Shown here piece by piece: positions 57,082-64,000 of a stretch of 64,000 nt of DNA. The notes beneath the pieces were generated by a model. The model was given only the letters and a program-made list of their open reading frames with translations. It made no database searches and was not told the DNA's origin. Position numbers and translations under genes: made by a program. Every line of letters begins with the position of its first letter. Within the stretch, counting starts at the first letter, position 1. The DNA lies in contig CAIMKZ010000077.1 of the NCBI GenBank assembly GCA_903842065.1, positions 1 through 64,000 of the forward strand. The letters are read 5' to 3'. The DNA is from an uncultured Acidobacteriaceae bacterium. GTDB lineage: Bacteria > Acidobacteriota > Terriglobia > Terriglobales > Acidobacteriaceae.

Positions 57082-57285
57082 ATGAAATCCACCACCCGTA
57101 TTTTCTCCATCGCTCTCGCATTTGCAGCGCTCGCCACATTGCAGTCGTTTCGCATCCCGGCATCGGCCGCTCCCATGCATCGCTCGGTAAGCGTCAGCCT
57201 CATGAGCCTGCCCATTCCCACCTGCGGCCCCGGAGTCCCGGGCTGCGATCAAGATGGCAAGGGCGGCAAAGGCGGAATCTTCTAG
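57082..57285 (+). CDS. Small secreted peptide, 67 aa
   Basis: This short protein has a clear signal peptide (residues 1-29, ending ASAAP), a middle segment SVSVSLMSLPIPTCGPGVPGCD with two Cys, and a Gly/Lys tail KGGKGGIF. An aaaggag site lies 11 nt before the ATG. The processed peptide would be about 38 residues. It is followed by a membrane protein on the same strand, which may be a partner or receptor. I know no family for it. Confidence 0.65.
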   Translation: MKSTTRIFSIALAFAALATLQSFRIPASAAPMHRSVSVSLMSLPIPTCGPGVPGCDQDGKGGKGGIF

Positions 57286-57412
57286 GGGAAGAATCCAGGC
57301 TCACGGCTGCCGGCCCTCCCGGGGGTCGAGGCGGTAGTGTGTTTGCGTTTGGAGCAAGCGGGCATTTGGAGTATCCTGAAGATATTCTGAGGAAGGCAGA
57401 CGTCTGCCTCTT

Positions 57413-58291
57413 ATGTCTTCGCAACTTCTAATGTCGGTGATGAGTGTCGCAGAGTGTGCGCTTTGGCTGCTGCTCGCGCTGGCGTTTTGGAAGAGAGGAT
57501 TTGCGCGGCGCTTCCCGGCGATGGCAGCTTATGTGGGGCTTCATGCGATTGCCGCGCCTGTGCTGGCAGCCCTCCTCGTACTATCGCGGCAGCCCGGCAA
57601 GGAGTTCCTGTTCGCCGGCTACTTCTTTGGCTATAACCTCGTCTATCTCGCCAGCTCGGTGCTGATTCTTTTTGTATGCATTGAAGTATTCCGCTCGGCG
57701 CTCTCCGCGTTTCCCGGCTTGTTGAAGATCGGCATCGTGATCTTCCGCTGGGTCGCGCTGGTCTCCACCATTGTCGCTTTCTCCTCGGTTTCCTTTCATC
57801 ACAAGGGGACGGTTCTGCTGCTCGATATCGCCGGCTGGATCATGCGCTCGGTCAGCTTGCTCGAACTGTGTCTGCTCGCATTCCTCTTCCTGAGCATGAA
57901 TACGCTGCGGCTCGCATTCCGTGACATGGCCATCGGCATCGCTCTGGGATTCGGCCTCATGCTGGGTAACGATTTCATCGGGGCATCCCTGCTAACCGCG
58001 TATGCTTCGACGATGACCTCGCAGGTCGAGCTGTTCTATCAGGCTCTGGTGCTGGTTTACATCGGACTGTGGCTCACCTATTGCATGCTGCCTGCCTACG
58101 CAGCCAAGCCCCTCGTCCTGCCCGCCAACTCCGCAATCTATCGCTGGAATGAGATTGCCTCCGCTCTGGGCCATCACGGCACGAAGGTCGCTCCCCAGCA
58201 GATGGCCAACAGCTTCTTTCTCACCGACGTTGAGATCGTTGTCGATAAGGTCCTGAACCGCAATCTCAAAGATCGCAAGTCGGAGATGTAA
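57413..58291 (+). CDS. Hypothetical integral membrane protein
   Basis: This 292-aa protein has seven to eight predicted helices and an amphipathic C-terminal segment of about 60 residues. No signature names the family. It follows the small secreted peptide with 127 bp between them and ends in an array of 7-bp repeats plus a terminator. It resembles an acidobacterial-specific membrane protein of unknown role, by my recognition only. Confidence 0.7.
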   Translation: MSSQLLMSVMSVAECALWLLLALAFWKRGFARRFPAMAAYVGLHAIAAPVLAALLVLSRQPGKEFLFAGYFFGYNLVYLASSVLILFVCIEVFRSALSAFPGLLKIGIVIFRWVALVSTIVAFSSVSFHHKGTVLLLDIAGWIMRSVSLLELCLLAFLFLSMNTLRLAFRDMAIGIALGFGLMLGNDFIGASLLTAYASTMTSQVELFYQALVLVYIGLWLTYCMLPAYAAKPLVLPANSAIYRWNEIASALGHHGTKVAPQQMANSFFLTDVEIVVDKVLNRNLKDRKSEM

Positions 58292-58292
58292 A

Positions 58293-58326
58293 GACAGGGA
58301 ACAGGGAATAGGGCTTAGGGATTAGA
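58293..58326. repeat. Heptad array of the agggaac type
   Basis: Units agggaac, agggaat, agggctt and agggatt follow the stop codon of the membrane protein gene, directly before a terminator. Confidence 0.75.
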
Positions 58327-58332
58327 AATACT

Positions 58333-58360
58333 AAAGGCCATGGCATACGCCATGGCCTTT
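58333..58360 (+). terminator. Terminator after the membrane protein gene
   Basis: aaaggccatggc and gccatggccttt form a perfect 12-bp stem with loop atac. ccttttaa follows. Confidence 0.85.
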
Positions 58361-58389
58361 CCTTTTAAGAATCGTTAAATGAAAAGACA

Positions 58390-58413
58390 GAGGCCGCGCA
58401 TACACGCGGCCTC
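58390..58413 (-). terminator. Terminator of rpmA
   Basis: Read on the minus strand, gaggccgcg - tgtatg - cgcggcctc is followed by tgtcttttcattt. It lies 27 nt after the rpmA stop. Confidence 0.8.
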
Positions 58414-58440
58414 CCTGTTCCCTGTGTCGTGCTTTGTTGC

Positions 58441-58698
58441 TTAGGCTACGGGCTCAATCGACGCAAAACGCCCGCGGTTGCCGCGATCGGTAAAGACCAC
58501 CTTGCCGCTCACCTTGGCGAACAGCGTGTCGTCGGATCCAACGCCCACGTTGGGGCCTGCCTTGATCCGCGTGCCGCGCTGCCGCGCGATGATCGAGCCG
58601 CCCGTTACCACTTCGCCGCCGAAGGCCTTCACGCCCAGCCGCTGTGCATTCGAATCCCGTCCGTTTGTGGAGCTGCCTCCACCTTTTTTATGTGCCAT
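58441..58698 (-). CDS. rpmA: 50S ribosomal protein L27
   Basis: L27 (85 aa) has its N-terminus near the peptidyl-transferase centre. The sequence starts [24 protein letters not shown] and contains [11 protein letters not shown] and GSDDTLFAK, all diagnostic. There is no N-terminal extension requiring cleavage. It is downstream of rplU, with the heptad inverted repeat between them. Confidence 0.97.
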   Translation of the reverse strand: MAHKKGGGSSTNGRDSNAQRLGVKAFGGEVVTGGSIIARQRGTRIKAGPNVGVGSDDTLFAKVSGKVVFTDRGNRGRFASIEPVA

Positions 58699-58720
58699 TG
58701 CAAAATCCCCTTCCGAAAAG

Positions 58721-58820
58721 CAGCTTTTAGCTGCTAGCTTCTAGCTTGTTCTGTTCCAGCCTTCGCAGCTTGCTCCACTTCAAAATAGCTAGGAGCTAGA
58801 AGCTAGAGGCTAAAAGCTGG
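58721..58820. repeat. Inverted heptad arrays between rplU and rpmA
   Basis: Left arm 58721-58747 (cagcttttagctgctagcttctagct) and right arm 58784-58820 (aatagctaggagctagaagctagaggctaaaagctgg) are reverse complements over most of their length, separated by 36 bp. It occupies almost all of the intergenic space between the two ribosomal genes, so any rpmA leader includes it. Confidence 0.8.
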
Positions 58821-58826
58821 CGCAGT

Positions 58827-59150
58827 TTACTGCGCCGAATACGTCTTGCCGTCCGCTTCGATCGCCGTGATGCGGACCTCGGTAAAGTTCTGCCGGTGGC
58901 CCTGAAGCTTCTTGTACTGCTTCTTCCGCTTGAAGTGGAAGACCAGAATCTTGTTGCCGCGTCCCTCGCCGAGAACCTCGGCCGTTACCTTGGCGCTTGC
59001 GGGCTTCGCGATCGAGCCTGGCTCGCCGCTCACTGCCAGCACGTCGCTGAATTCAACCGTCTGCTCGGCGCCCGGAAGCGTCTCAATCTTCACCACGTCG
59101 CCTGGTGCAACGCGATATTGCTTCCCGCCGGTGCGTATCACTGCGTACAT
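58827..59150 (-). CDS. rplU: 50S ribosomal protein L21
   Basis: L21 (107 aa) begins MYAVIRTGGKQYRV and contains FHFKRKKQYKKLQGHRQNFTEVRI, as expected. It heads the rplU-rpmA pair. The start has a good ribosome site (aggatttg). No obg gene follows rpmA in the window. Confidence 0.97.
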   Translation of the reverse strand: MYAVIRTGGKQYRVAPGDVVKIETLPGAEQTVEFSDVLAVSGEPGSIAKPASAKVTAEVLGEGRGNKILVFHFKRKKQYKKLQGHRQNFTEVRITAIEADGKTYSAQ

Positions 59151-59419
59151 AACAAATCCTCCAGCGCCTCATAAACCTCACCGGCGCGAAACCAAATCAT
59201 CTTGCCTGGGGGCGGAACCAGAGGTAAACCGCTCGGGGGCTGCCCGTCTGCTCTCGCCCTCGCGGGCGGCAAACCCGGCGACTCCCCGCACACCCACACG
59301 GGCGCACACTCGCCAAACTCTATGATTCTATCGGGAAACGGGGTGCTGGGTCAATTTACCGAACAAAGGGTTGTGAACCACATTGGATTCCTAACGGGCG
59401 CGGCGGCAAACCAGTGTGG

Positions 59420-59827
59420 CTATTCGGAGGAGAGCGGACGCATATAGCTGCGAAACCACTGAGCCAGTCCCGCCTCGGATAGTTTTCCATCTGCTACGGC
59501 CAGCATCGTAGTTACAGCATCGCGCTGGTTCGGTTGAACCAGATAGCCATTCTTTTGAATAAAAGTGAGCGCAACAACCAGCGCCGTGCGTTTGTTGCCA
59601 TCCACAAATGCATGATCGCGACAGATACCCACGGCGTAAGCGGCCGAAAGAGCGGCGAGATCGGGCTCGGGCTTGCCGTAAGATGCCAGGTTCTCAGGCC
59701 GTGCCAGTGCGGATAGAAGCAAAGACATATCGCGAACACCAGCCACGCCGCCGTGCTCTTCCAGTTGCGCGTCGTGGATGGCGAGGACAGAGTTTTCCTT
59801 GATCCAGCGCCATCCCGTCCCGCTCAC
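59420..59827 (-). CDS. doc: Death-on-curing (Doc) family toxin
   Basis: This 135-aa Fic-fold toxin has the complete core motif HAFVDGNKRTA, which in Doc phosphorylates elongation factor Tu. Residues 17-60 (AIHDAQLEEHGGVAGVRDMSLLLSAL) match the Doc N-terminus. It overlaps the antitoxin gene by 4 nt. The motif is intact, so the toxin is likely active if unpaired. This is the only one of three toxin-antitoxin loci here with both partners whole. Confidence 0.9.
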   Translation of the reverse strand: MSGTGWRWIKENSVLAIHDAQLEEHGGVAGVRDMSLLLSALARPENLASYGKPEPDLAALSAAYAVGICRDHAFVDGNKRTALVVALTFIQKNGYLVQPNQRDAVTTMLAVADGKLSEAGLAQWFRSYMRPLSSE

Positions 59828-60048
59828 TTGGCAAGCTCCCGCAGCGCATCCCTGTTGTCTCGCATCACCTTGCGGGCAATCGCCATATCCTCTTCAAATT
59901 CAGGATCGTACGGGGTGATTCGGAAGCCATCGGGAGATTCGGTGAGATAGAGCGCATCTCCCTTTACAACCTTCAGTCGCGTCAAAACCTCTTTGGGCAG
60001 TACCAGCCCCGTCGAACTGCCCACCTGAGTCAATTTCAGTTTCACCAT
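59824..60048 (-). CDS. AbrB/MazE-type antitoxin partner of Doc
   Basis: This 74-aa protein is a swapped-hairpin AbrB domain (KLTQVGSSTGLVLPKEVLTRLKVVKGDALYLT) with a helical tail that would cover the toxin. The start at 60048 has ggaga upstream, and the gene overlaps doc. A palindrome at 60064-60089 in its promoter is the likely operator. This pairing (AbrB with Doc) is common. Confidence 0.9.
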   Translation of the reverse strand: MVKLKLTQVGSSTGLVLPKEVLTRLKVVKGDALYLTESPDGFRITPYDPEFEEDMAIARKVMRDNRDALRELAK

Positions 60049-60063
60049 GGTGTTCTCCGTAAG

Positions 60064-60089
60064 AACAGTATAATGCAAATTACACTGTT
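60064..60089. promoter_or_regulatory. Operator palindrome of the abrB-doc operon
   Basis: aacagt-a-taat-gcaa-atta-c-actgtt is a 26-bp interrupted palindrome lying 16 nt upstream of the antitoxin start. A tatact -10 box on the minus strand overlaps its left half, fitting autoregulation. Confidence 0.7.
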
Positions 60090-60283
60090 ATCATATTCTG
60101 CCCGAAAGATTCAGGAACACCAAGGGCGCTCCAGAGGGTATCCAAAGCTGCCCACTGAGCGATTTCTGGAAGTTGGCCGGTTGGGGTACCTGCGATGCCG
60201 ATCCGGAATGAGAAGTATCCGGTTGGGGTCGGGTGTTGACGGGGTGGAAACTTCCGGGTCGGCGACAATCCGCCCACATCACC

Positions 60284-60386
60284 GGCTCCGTAGGGGCCAG
60301 CGAATTTAGCCCAGGACAAGTTCGAGCCAGCGAACGCAGTCCTGGGTTAGCTATGAAACCTGGTCGCAGCCCCGTAGGGGCGGCGC
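60284..60386. repeat. gccccgtaggggc-type intergenic repeat
   Basis: Two related palindromes (ggctccgtaggggcc at 60283-60297 and gccccgtaggggc at 60369-60381) surround an internal hairpin (cccaggac ... gtcctggg). This is a common style of intergenic repeat in many bacteria. The remainder of 60090-60459 holds no gene I can support. Confidence 0.65.
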
Positions 60387-60459
60387 GAAACAGTCAAATT
60401 GGCCATTACTTTATCGTTTGCGGTTGAAAATCCAGGAAATATGTGCCATCTTCTCCCCT

Positions 60460-60960
60460 ATGGTTGCTGCACGTCTTGCCGCCGTCATTCTCGTCCTTCT
60501 TCCTGCAACCCTCGTTGCACAAAATTCGTCAACAAGCCAAGTTCTTATTACTGTGGTTGAAGCGAACGGGACGGTCCTTCCGGCTGTGCAGGTCCGGATA
60601 ATCTCTTTACCCCGTGATGCCGCAAATGATGGTGACTGGTTCCATTACGCGCTTCGCTCGCCAGAGCAGGTATCGCTAAAGACAGATGCTTACGGCGTTG
60701 CAACTGTAAGTCTCGTGAAAGGTATTTACGTCATCAGCGTTCTTGCCCCCGGTTTCCCGCATCTTCTTACGAAAATGGAGATCCGAGATGAGTTGCCCCA
60801 GTCCTTTCGGGAAACCCTCGTTCGTAGCGATCGCACTGATTGCATGTCATGCGAAGTACAACTTGAGATTCCTCTGGAAAGAGCATCTCTTAACATCCTC
60901 ATTCCTCTCGAACCATTACAGATGATGCATCTTACCGCAGTGCGAGTGCGGAGACGGTGA
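60460..60960 (+). CDS. Secreted carboxypeptidase-regulatory-like protein
   Basis: This 166-aa protein has a signal peptide (residues 1-21, ending LVAQ) and one domain related to the carboxypeptidase regulatory fold (VLITVVEANGTVLPAVQVRI, KTDAYGVATVSLVKGIYVISVLAPGF). Two Cys near residues 128-131 (CMSC) might form a disulphide. It is low in GC compared with hemL next door. It may be cell-surface or periplasmic. I prefer the ATG at 60460 over the TTG at 60418. Confidence 0.65.
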   Translation: MVAARLAAVILVLLPATLVAQNSSTSQVLITVVEANGTVLPAVQVRIISLPRDAANDGDWFHYALRSPEQVSLKTDAYGVATVSLVKGIYVISVLAPGFPHLLTKMEIRDELPQSFRETLVRSDRTDCMSCEVQLEIPLERASLNILIPLEPLQMMHLTAVRVRRR

Positions 60961-61005
60961 CCGCAGTTCTGGGCCTATCACCGCCAATGCTGAAGTTACA
61001 AAATG

Positions 61006-61050
61006 CAACCGCAGATCCTTCCTCTTCACTGCGTTCAGGGTCAGGATGAC
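61006..61050. repeat. gtcatcctgagcg-type intergenic repeat, reverse orientation
   Basis: Read on the minus strand, gtcatcctgaccctgaacgc...ggatctgcggttg matches the well-known intergenic repeat also present at 63673-63726. It lies downstream of the 60460 gene and of hemL. Confidence 0.7.
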
Positions 61051-61087
61051 AGCAGTGGAGAGGGTTGCGGAATCTCCAAGATTCGCC

Positions 61088-62407
61088 CTAACGAGCTAAT
61101 GCCTCCCGCGCCGCCTCCACCGTAGCCCGGATCTCAGCCTCCCCGTGCGCCGCGCCCAGGAACATCGCCTCGAACTGGCTCGGCGGCAGCCACACGCCGC
61201 GGTCCAGCATCGCCCGATGGAACCGCCCAAACGCCGCCGTGTCGGACTTCGCCGCATCGTCGTAGTTCGCGACCGGCCCCGGCGTAAAGAACCAGGTCCA
61301 CATCGAGCCAACGCGGTTCAGCGTCATCGCTACTCCGGCCTTGGCAGCCTCAGACAGCACGCCCTCGGCAACAGCCTTCGCAGACGATTCGAGCTTCGCG
61401 TAAACCTCAGCCCTGTGCTCCTGTAAATAGCCGATGGTCGCGATCCCCGCCGCCATCGCCAGCGGATTCCCGCTCAGCGTTCCGGCCTGGTAGACCGGCC
61501 CCAGAGGCGCAAGTTGATCCATCAGTTCCCGACGCCCGCCGAAGACGCCCACCGGCAGCCCGCCGCCCACGATCTTGCCCAGGGTCACCAGATCAGGATC
61601 GAGCCCGTACAACTCCGTAGCACCGCCGAGGGCCACGCGGAAGCCCGTCATGACTTCATCAATAATCAGCAGCGCACCCTCGCGCCGCGTGATCGCACGC
61701 AGCCCCGCATGGAACCCTGCTGCCGGCGCGATGCACCCGGCGTTGCCCACCACCGGTTCCAGAATCACCGCCGCAATCTCGCCCTTATGCGCGGCAAACG
61801 CCGCCTCAATCACCGCCAGATCGTTGTAAGGCAGAGCCAGCGTCAGCCCGGCAATCTCCTCCGGCACCCCCGCCGACCCCGGAATCCCAAACGTAGCCAC
61901 TCCCGAGCCGGCCTTCACCAGCAGCCCATCGGCGTGGCCGTGGTAGCAGCCCTCGAACTTCACAATAATCTTGCGTCCCGTGCAGGCGCGTGCCAGCCGG
62001 ATCGCCGACATCGTAGCCTCGGTTCCGGAGCTCACAAACCGCATCTTTTCCGCAGCCGGATAGCAGGCCTGAATCTTCTCGGCCAGATCGGCCTCGGCCG
62101 CGGTCGATGCTCCAAAGCTCGCCGACCCCCGCGCCGCCCGCTCGATGGCTTCCACGACCGGAGGAAACGCGTGGCCCAGGATCATCGGACCCCACGAGCC
62201 CACGTAATCGATGTATTTGTTGCCGTCGGCGTCCCACAGATAGGCGCCTTCGGCCCGCGCCACAAACGGCGGCGCGCCTCCAACCGAGCGAAACGCCCGC
62301 ACCGGCGAGTTCACCCCGCCCGGGAAATAGCGCTCCGCGCGCTCCTGCAACGCTTTGGAATGGTTACGGTTGGCTGTCATTTGGCTGGCCTCGGTCTTTG
62401 CGGTCAT
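61088..62407 (-). CDS. hemL: Glutamate-1-semialdehyde 2,1-aminomutase
   Basis: HemL makes 5-aminolevulinate for tetrapyrroles by the C5 pathway. The 439-aa protein contains [12 protein letters not shown], the substrate-binding [11 protein letters not shown], the PLP Lys in [13 protein letters not shown] and [10 protein letters not shown]. The ATG at 62407 has a tggag site 5 nt upstream. Its presence implies that aminolevulinate comes from glutamate, not glycine. hemA is not in the window. Confidence 0.95.
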   Translation of the reverse strand: MTAKTEASQMTANRNHSKALQERAERYFPGGVNSPVRAFRSVGGAPPFVARAEGAYLWDADGNKYIDYVGSWGPMILGHAFPPVVEAIERAARGSASFGASTAAEADLAEKIQACYPAAEKMRFVSSGTEATMSAIRLARACTGRKIIVKFEGCYHGHADGLLVKAGSGVATFGIPGSAGVPEEIAGLTLALPYNDLAVIEAAFAAHKGEIAAVILEPVVGNAGCIAPAAGFHAGLRAITRREGALLIIDEVMTGFRVALGGATELYGLDPDLVTLGKIVGGGLPVGVFGGRRELMDQLAPLGPVYQAGTLSGNPLAMAAGIATIGYLQEHRAEVYAKLESSAKAVAEGVLSEAAKAGVAMTLNRVGSMWTWFFTPGPVANYDDAAKSDTAAFGRFHRAMLDRGVWLPPSQFEAMFLGAAHGEAEIRATVEAAREALAR

Positions 62408-62546
62408 GGTGACTCCAGTATAGAATCCGCCGCTAAATTCACGCTCCTGCCGTGACCATCTACCGTGCCCAACACTGAAAATCCTGTTAAAATCAACCTT
62501 TCAGCTGATTCTTCAGCCCCTTCACCTCCCAACAGAAAGCGCCGCC

Positions 62547-63596
62547 GTGCCTGAAAATCCAAAGTCAAAACCCGTGACCTACGCAGACGCCGGAGTCGAT
62601 ATCTCGAGCGGCGACCGCGCCAAGGACAAGATCAAGTTCCTTGCCCAGAAGACCTTTAATCGCAATGTGATAGGTGGTATTGGCGGTTTTGGCGCTCTCT
62701 TCCGCCTCGACCTCCAGCGATGGAAGAACCCCATCCTGGTCAGTTCGGCAGACGGCGTCGGCACCAAGCTCAAGATCGCCTTTGCCCTCGGTCTGCACCA
62801 CACCGTCGGCTCCGATCTCGTGAACCACTGCGTCAACGACATCGCCGTGCAGGGGGCTACGCCGCTGTTCTTCCTCGACTACATCGCCACCGGCAAGCTC
62901 CAGAGCGGCATCATCGAAGATGTCGTCACCGGCCTGGCCGAGGCCTGCCGTTCCAACGGCTGCGTCCTCATCGGCGGCGAAACCGCGCAGATGCCCGGCT
63001 TCTATGCGGACAACGAGTACGACTTGGCCGGCTTCATCGTCGGCGCAGTCGATCGCGACAAGATGGTCACCGGCGCAAACATCAAGCCCGGCGACGTGCT
63101 CATCGGACTGCCCTCGACAGGCCTGCATACCAACGGCTACTCGCTCGCCCGCAAGCTCCTCTTTGAGACCGCCGGATACAAGCCCCAGCAGTACGTTACG
63201 GCCATCAAAGAGAAGGCCGGCGCGGCGCTGCTCAAGGTTCACCGCAGCTATCTGAGCGTGATTCAAAAGCTGGTAAACGCCGGCCTCACCACCGGCATGG
63301 CCCACATCACCGGCGGCGGAATCACTGAGAACCTGCCTCGCATCCTGCCCAAGAACACCACCGCGCAGATCGAGATCGGCTCCTGGCCGGTGCTGCCCAT
63401 CTTCGACCACCTTCGCGACCTCGGCAACGTGAGTCAGGAAGAGATGATGCGCACCTTCAACATGGGCATCGGACTGATCGCGGCGATTCCGGCTGCCAAG
63501 TTCACGCGCGCCAAGAACCTGCTCGACAGGGCGGAAGAGAAATTCTACGTCGTCGGCCGCGTGGTAAAGGGCGAGCGGCGCGTGCAGTACACGTAA
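62547..63596 (+). CDS. purM: Phosphoribosylformylglycinamidine cyclo-ligase
   Basis: PurM closes the imidazole ring in purine synthesis. The 349-aa enzyme shows YADAGVDISSGD, GVGTKLKIAF, HCVNDIAVQGATPLFFLDYIA and GGETAQMPGFY. It begins with GTG. It is followed by the purN gene, separated by a 225-bp repeat cluster. purM-purN order is common. Confidence 0.96.
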   Translation: MPENPKSKPVTYADAGVDISSGDRAKDKIKFLAQKTFNRNVIGGIGGFGALFRLDLQRWKNPILVSSADGVGTKLKIAFALGLHHTVGSDLVNHCVNDIAVQGATPLFFLDYIATGKLQSGIIEDVVTGLAEACRSNGCVLIGGETAQMPGFYADNEYDLAGFIVGAVDRDKMVTGANIKPGDVLIGLPSTGLHTNGYSLARKLLFETAGYKPQQYVTAIKEKAGAALLKVHRSYLSVIQKLVNAGLTTGMAHITGGGITENLPRILPKNTTAQIEIGSWPVLPIFDHLRDLGNVSQEEMMRTFNMGIGLIAAIPAAKFTRAKNLLDRAEEKFYVVGRVVKGERRVQYT

Positions 63597-63600
63597 GCAG

Positions 63601-63811
63601 CGGAGCTAGCGTCGTTAGCGGAGTTAGCGGCGCTAGTCTCTCCCAACACGCAGCTTCGACTTAGATGGAAGTTGTCATCCTGAGCGAAGCGCCGTTTACG
63701 GCGCGGAGTCGAAGGATCTGCGGTTGCTTTTCGTAGCCCTTGGTTTTGGCGAATACTGCCAATCGCAGGACCAACTCCGCTAACTCCGCTAACAACGCTA
63801 ACTCCGCTTTC
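63601..63811. repeat. Inverted 9-bp repeat arrays around an intergenic repeat, between purM and purN
   Basis: Four units of cggagttag type (63601-63636) and four units of ctccgctaa type (63775-63810) are reverse complements. They flank a copy of gtcatcctgagcg...gtcgaaggatctgcgg (63673-63726). The palindromic arrangement spans about 210 bp. The unit resembles cgctaacac at 1161-1187. Confidence 0.8.
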
Positions 63812-63821
63812 GAGCACTCTC

Positions 63822-64000
63822 TTGACCAATCAACCGCCAACCCGTCCTCCCCTCCGCCTCGGCATCCTCCTCTCCGGCCGCGGCTCCAACTTCCTCGCCA
63901 TCGCCGATTCCATTCGCCACGGCCGTCTTCCAGAGGTTGAAATCGCGGTAGCGATCTCGAACGTTGCCGATGCCCCCGGCCTCACCGCCGCCCGCGATCT
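63822..64000 (+). CDS. purN: Phosphoribosylglycinamide formyltransferase, 5' part
   Basis: The frame is open to the window end and encodes LRLGILLSGRGSNFLAI near its start, followed by VAISNVADAPGLTAARD. SGRGSN is the conserved phosphate-binding loop of PurN, the enzyme that adds the first formyl carbon in purine synthesis. The start may be the TTG at 63822, but that is not well supported. The rest lies beyond the window. Confidence 0.8.
   Translation, partial: MTNQPPTRPPLRLGILLSGRGSNFLAIADSIRHGRLPEVEIAVAISNVADAPGLTAARD

Overview
This window looks like chromosomal DNA from an acidobacterium, most likely of the Terriglobia (Granulicella/Terriglobus/Edaphobacter type). The reasons are a GC-rich core-gene set, a large Oar-type TonB-dependent receptor with an N-terminal carboxypeptidase-regulatory domain, small secreted proteins with the same domain, an acidobacterial-type N-terminal domain at 39.6-40.8 kb, and a high density of short palindromic and 7-9 bp tandem repeats between genes. 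The placement is inference; there is no rRNA gene to test it. I found no tRNA, rRNA, CRISPR array or transposase.

Layout. 0-6 kb: a 76-bp tandem repeat, two poorly characterised genes, gatB, an inactive-looking rhomboid, a LysW-like zinc-ribbon protein coupled to a secreted protein, and fabD. 6-13.5 kb: oligopeptidase B, the TPM/LemA pair, an anti-sigma/anti-anti-sigma pair, a diguanylate cyclase and a soluble MgtE-N/CBS protein. 13.6-23 kb: nitronate monooxygenase, a divergent NRAMP transporter, a higBA locus with a frameshifted toxin, an LTA-synthase-like sulfatase, Nudix and HAD enzymes, and overlapping xerD/xerC. 23-34.5 kb: a degenerate E1-like protein, argJ, an ABC ATPase, an EamA transporter, a candidate small RNA/mini-ORF, nrdR, a PAS/degenerate-GGDEF pair, and the lysine/aspartate set asd-lysC-dapB-dapA. 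34.5-40.8 kb: a quinone-oxidoreductase-like enzyme, an acyltransferase, pyrH, a membrane glycosyltransferase and rplS. 41-50 kb: a nutrient-scavenging locus (TonB receptor, two secreted ceramidase-like hydrolases, a SorC-type regulator). 50-60 kb: an accessory stretch (antitoxin with a deleted toxin, AbiGi-like protein, orphan secreted protein), an ABC-2 exporter, gyrB, a small secreted peptide with a membrane protein, rpmA/rplU and a doc/abrB module. 60-64 kb: a small secreted protein, hemL, purM and the start of purN.

The most unusual signal is a palindromic repeat family that lies between genes but has also inserted in frame, in the same reading frame, into two housekeeping genes (gatB and fabD) and into a third protein. 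This resembles the protein-coding palindromic elements of Rickettsia. A second strong candidate is a promoter-to-terminator unit at about 27.12-27.38 kb. It carries a 16-codon ORF and a leader that would pair with the 3' end of 16S rRNA over 17 nt with one bulged base. Two of the three toxin-antitoxin loci keep an intact antitoxin but a destroyed toxin.
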